Origin: Acanthopleura granulata
Taxonomy: Eukaryota; Mollusca; Polyplacophora; Chitonida; Chitonidae
Length of the DNA stretch: 64,000 nt
Direction of reading: 5' to 3'
NCBI GenBank assembly: GCA_016165875.1
Contig: JABBOT010000080.1
Coordinates: 31,870,299-31,934,298, forward strand
How positions within the stretch are numbered: position 1 is the first letter of the stretch; each line of letters starts with the position of its first letter. This document shows positions 60,641 to 64,000 of this stretch, one piece after another. The position numbers were made by a program, and so were the translations under genes. The notes beneath the pieces are model-generated. The model was given only the letters and a program-made list of their open reading frames with translations, made no database searches and was not told where the DNA came from.

Positions 60641-61679
60641 TGTACAAAGTGTTTTTGTCCAAACTTTGGTACATGTTACCCAAGGATCACTTTCAACAAT
60701 ATGACAACTACTTAAAAATGGGTTATAACAAACCCAGATATATGCAACGTGTATTCTCTTACGTAGTTGAGGTCTTATTTCATTACACATTATAAAGCAT
60801 AGAAAACAGAGTATATTGTCTATAGATATGGTTGAAGCCATGTACATGGTAATATAGGTCAGAAAGCAATGTCTTATATGGTTGAGATCCTTGGCATTTT
60901 CAAGCTCAAACAAGAAGCATTGTGCATTGTCTTATATGGTGTAGGTCCTGTATTTTAAAAGATCACACGTGATAAGATAACAGACGTTATCTTCATATTA
61001 TTGAGTTTAGTCAAGACATGTGGTTTTGCTCCAAGCACTGTCCAGAAGGTGGATTATTTGGACATTGAAAGTTTGTAACTGTGAGAAATGTCAGCATGGT
61101 AGAATGTCCATGTAAATCAGTGTAGAACGGCATTATGCCAGTGACTCCACTTTTTCAATTGTTTGAAATGTCAGAGAAGTCATGCGAGGGCAGAGGAAGC
61201 CTTTTGTGAGAATTGTGTTAAACATAAAACATTCCATATGTGTGGAGCTCTCACAGTTTGACACTGTTGAGGTAGAGGAGTGCAGTTTAGCCTGATGAAT
61301 TATAGTGGGCATGCACTATTTATACAAATTCTTAATGGTATGTATCTGTGTCACACTTACTGGTCTACATCTTGGCTGAAGAACACAAGTGAACACTGTA
61401 TATTAGGGAATGTGTGGTATTGTGGTTACCCGACAGCACTGTTTTTCTCCACCTTCATCATGCACATGTGTGACACTCTCGCTCATTCAGGGGAAGTAAA
61501 TGGGTCAAACTGCTAAGCGAGTTTTCTACCTTCTGTAGTTCAAGAATCTGAATTTCGCTTTTGAGTTCTACCGGATATTGATTTCTTTTAGCTGGTTTTA
61601 AACATGCCTGTCTGTTTTTATTTTATTTTAGATGCGTAATAATTGCATTAAAAACTGAGAACTGTTTCCTGGTTTAAAC

Positions 61680-61745
61680 ATGGTTTCATCACAATATGGT
61701 TGCAGTGTTTCTGAAGTGACATTAAACCGTGATCATTAATTTCAA
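61680..61745 (+). repeat. Second SINE-like family, 3' tail
   Basis: CATCACAATATGGTTGCAGT, TTCTGAAGTGACATTAAACC, a diverged copy of the same tail as at 32.04 kb. Confidence 0.5.
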
Positions 61746-62374
61746 AGTTCTAAACTTGACACCATATTTAAGTATCTGAGCCCAACGGATCCTGGAAATT
61801 ACCAGCAGATAAATATCTACATACATGTATGTGGTGCCTAGGATCACAAAGCAATCTGGGTCTTCAGTAGTCCAAATTCAAATTTTGATGAAAATTTTAG
61901 ACAGGTTTTTAATCTTAATTTATGAAAACAGATGAGAGCTTCTCTTTTGCAAGTTGAATTAACAAGCGATAGTTTATGTGTATAATGTGACTACATGTGT
62001 GTTTTTTTATATAGACATTTCTGTATATGTTAATGCATGACTGTGTTGGAGATAGATCTTGTGATTATCAGCCTGAACATCACAACCTGTTTCTGATAAT
62101 GAACTTGTGGTATACCAATAATACCATTTGTTGCACGCATTCAGCACTAGATGTGGAATGCTCAGATATGTCTGGAGCCAGATTAACGATACCATTGAAA
62201 TGCATACATTACTCCCAGAATATAGTAAGAATACTTCTGCAGAATGATTCTGTCTAGTGCTCATGGCCAAACAAATATGAATGTTCAGTATTGGTGTTCA
62301 TTACTTCAGTCTTTTTGGCATGTTGAAGGCAAACTTTTAATGCAGTATCCACCATCTTTTTTTTTTTATTGCAG

Positions 62375-62437
62375 TGTTAATTTATATTTTGATGAAATTA
62401 ATATGTTTAAAACGACACCAGTTAAACATGTGAAAAG
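62375..62437 (+). CDS. Second coding exon of the unidentified plus-strand gene
   Basis: A very strong acceptor (a run of T then ATTGCAG) is followed by an open 63-nt exon that completes the split codon and encodes VNLYFDEINMFKTTPVKHVK, ending at AAAAG|GTTGTA. Its phase (1 + 60 + 2) fits the 58377 exon exactly. The donor is weak. I do not recognise the protein, and no third exon was identified before the right edge. Confidence 0.4.
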
Positions 62438-62792
62438 GTTGTAGCAATCGGGTAAATTACTACACTTTGCAAATACTCTAGACAATATTTATAGAGGGCC
62501 TCAGAGCAGAACATTTCCACGAAACCCTCTTAGTGTGAACTGTCATGCAGCTAACAACCATGGCAACAAGCTCGTTGGCATCACATTATCATTTGCATTA
62601 CACGTTTGTTACATTAAGATTGCTTTGTGCAAGAAAACCAAGTGTTATGGCTAACAGAGTAAAGTATATACCTGTACAACATTGCCACTCTCTGAAAATA
62701 AAGGTAAATACATGTATTTGTTTTTGCAGTGTTATGCTGGTATGTATGTAAATACAGTATTTTATGTTATGCATGAATGCAGCCCAGGGAAG

Positions 62793-63050
62793 CTACTGGG
62801 GCCATCCTTGAAAAACTGTTTGTTAGGTGTAACCCGACCCCATGAGAAAAAATAGGGTTGGTTTGTAGGAATTCTCTTTTTTATTCTGTCTCTTGAAAAA
62901 TATAGGGATTTTTTGAAGAAATTAACATGGAGAGAAAAAAAAAAATAAAAATTTTAACAAAATACTTATAGAAACTACTGAGTAGGCTTTTTTTTCAAGG
63001 GTTGGTTGGGTTAACCCCAGCAAACATATCTTTAAGGATGGCCTAGTGGA
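62793..63050. mobile_element. MITE with imperfect terminal inverted repeats (copy A)
   Basis: The left end GGGCCATCCTTGAAAAAC and the right end TCTTTAAGGATGGCC are inverted copies. The similarity extends inwards about 40 bp through GTAACCCGACCC and GGGTTGGTTGGGTTAACCC. The middle is AT-rich with long A and T runs and no coding sequence. A second copy lies at 48.9-49.4 kb. Confidence 0.7.
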
Positions 63051-63819
63051 CTACAGACTGAACCATTTAATTGTAAAAAGCAACCTTCAATGTACTACAG
63101 TAAATGGAGCCAGTTGTCCAACATCAAACATGTAGAAGATAACTTGTCCAAAATCCAGAGTCAACTCACAGGGTAAATGAAATTATGTATTATGGACAAT
63201 TTACCATGTAAATGCACAATTAGCTGATAAGTTTGGGTCCTGATTGTAAATATAGTACTTAGCTGATAATTTTGTATGAAATCTATGTGTGATATTTCTA
63301 GGCTGACTAAATATATAGACACTCTATAGGCTTTAATTTCTAGAAATAGACATAAAATTTGGTTTTAAAAACCTTATAAAAATAGCTGTAAAAGTTTTCA
63401 TCATCTGAATATTGTGCATATGATAAGCCTAGAATGTTCATTCGTTCAGCCTTTGTGACAATAATGTTTTAAAATTCCCAGTATTGTTTGAAAGGCACTT
63501 AACCATTATAACCAGCTTACTGGTACTGAAGTCTATTTAAATTTCTAACATAAATGTGTTGTATTTTTTTCTAATAAACAATTACCTTGGTACTTTATTA
63601 ATGTGAGCTTTGTCAAGCTGATAATATAGCCAAAAAAAAATATCATTTGTTAGGGCCCTGAGGATATCTTTTGATGAGATCATCAACACTGAACAGTTTT
63701 AACCAAGGTACATGTATGTAAACAGGAGGAAGCCATTCTCACCAAATACACTGTTGTGATGAGTAAATGACAAGATGACTGTTGTATGAAGAACATGTAC
63801 CGTGATTATCTCCAGCACT

Positions 63820-63912
63820 CACTGTTTTGGCTGCTGCTGCTTTAAGTCAGGAAGTTTGTCAGGTACCTGGTGAAGATGAGTGGTTTACCCCAGACACTGT
63901 CCTCCTAACGCA
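63820..63912 (+). other. Unassigned open segment near the right edge
   Basis: After a TGA the plus strand is open for 42 codons, LSPALTVLAAAALSQEVCQV then GEDEWFTPDTVLLTHQKL, ending DSLH and TAA. A CTCCAG acceptor lies inside it, but its phase does not fit the 62375 exon. Composition is protein-like; no family is recognised. Confidence 0.15.
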
Positions 63913-64000
63913 TCAGAAACTTGACAGCCTTCATTAAGTGGAAAATGCTTGAACGCAGCAGTAAACACCAATTAAATCAACACATTAAATTATTACTTAC

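Larger units (their letters stand above)
58394..62374 (+). other. Probable first intron of the plus-strand gene
   Basis: Contains the foldback element at 60.0 kb, a SINE half at 60.5 kb and a SINE-like tail at 61.7 kb. A 73-codon minus frame at 60098-60319 starts inside unique sequence and runs into the foldback arm; it is not supported as a gene. Confidence 0.4.

Overview
The window is eukaryotic nuclear DNA, most likely from a lophotrochozoan and probably a mollusc. It is AT-rich. Coding sequence is cut into short exons with canonical GT/AG borders. Two families of short interspersed repeats whose 3' tails resemble those known from mollusc genomes are scattered through it. The species cannot be named from the sequence alone, and there is no sign of bacterial or organellar gene organisation.

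One gene is recognised with confidence: an N-myc downstream-regulated (NDRG) family gene on the minus strand, reading from about 46.2 kb down to a stop at 26.484 kb. I rebuilt 14 coding exons by hand (48, 105, 100, 121, 39, 63, 61, 81, 78, 101, 60, 100, 88 and 113 nt). All intron phases agree, and the longest form is 385 residues. The product is an alpha/beta-hydrolase-fold protein that lacks the nucleophile serine, as is usual for the family. A 39-nt exon and a 105-nt exon can each be skipped without changing frame, so several isoforms are possible. A separate 49-nt exon-like segment near 27.2 kb would give a shortened C-terminus.

Two further genes are only glimpsed. At 18.0-18.13 kb on the minus strand there is a convincing first coding exon: a 46-codon basic N-terminus with a good donor and an ATGGCG-type initiator motif upstream. 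I could not follow it reliably into the 18 kb to its left, which is probably mostly intron plus repeats. At 58.38 kb on the plus strand a short start exon joins in phase to an exon at 62.375-62.437 kb, and that gene would continue past the right edge.

The rest is intergenic or intronic sequence rich in mobile elements. It holds at least a dozen copies of one tRNA-derived SINE family, tails of a second SINE-like family, and a decayed LINE (Tx1/L1-like reverse transcriptase) antisense in the large NDRG intron. There is also an internally deleted mariner/IS630-type DNA transposon and a MITE family with two copies in opposite orientation, one of them split by a SINE. Further features are a foldback element near 60 kb with a perfect arm of 57 bp, a smaller foldback at 53.9 kb, a tandem array of about 165 bp at 12.9-14.05 kb, and a 20-bp minisatellite at 21.3-22.6 kb that yields false long ORFs in all three plus-strand frames. 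I found no CRISPR array, operon, rRNA or free-standing tRNA gene.
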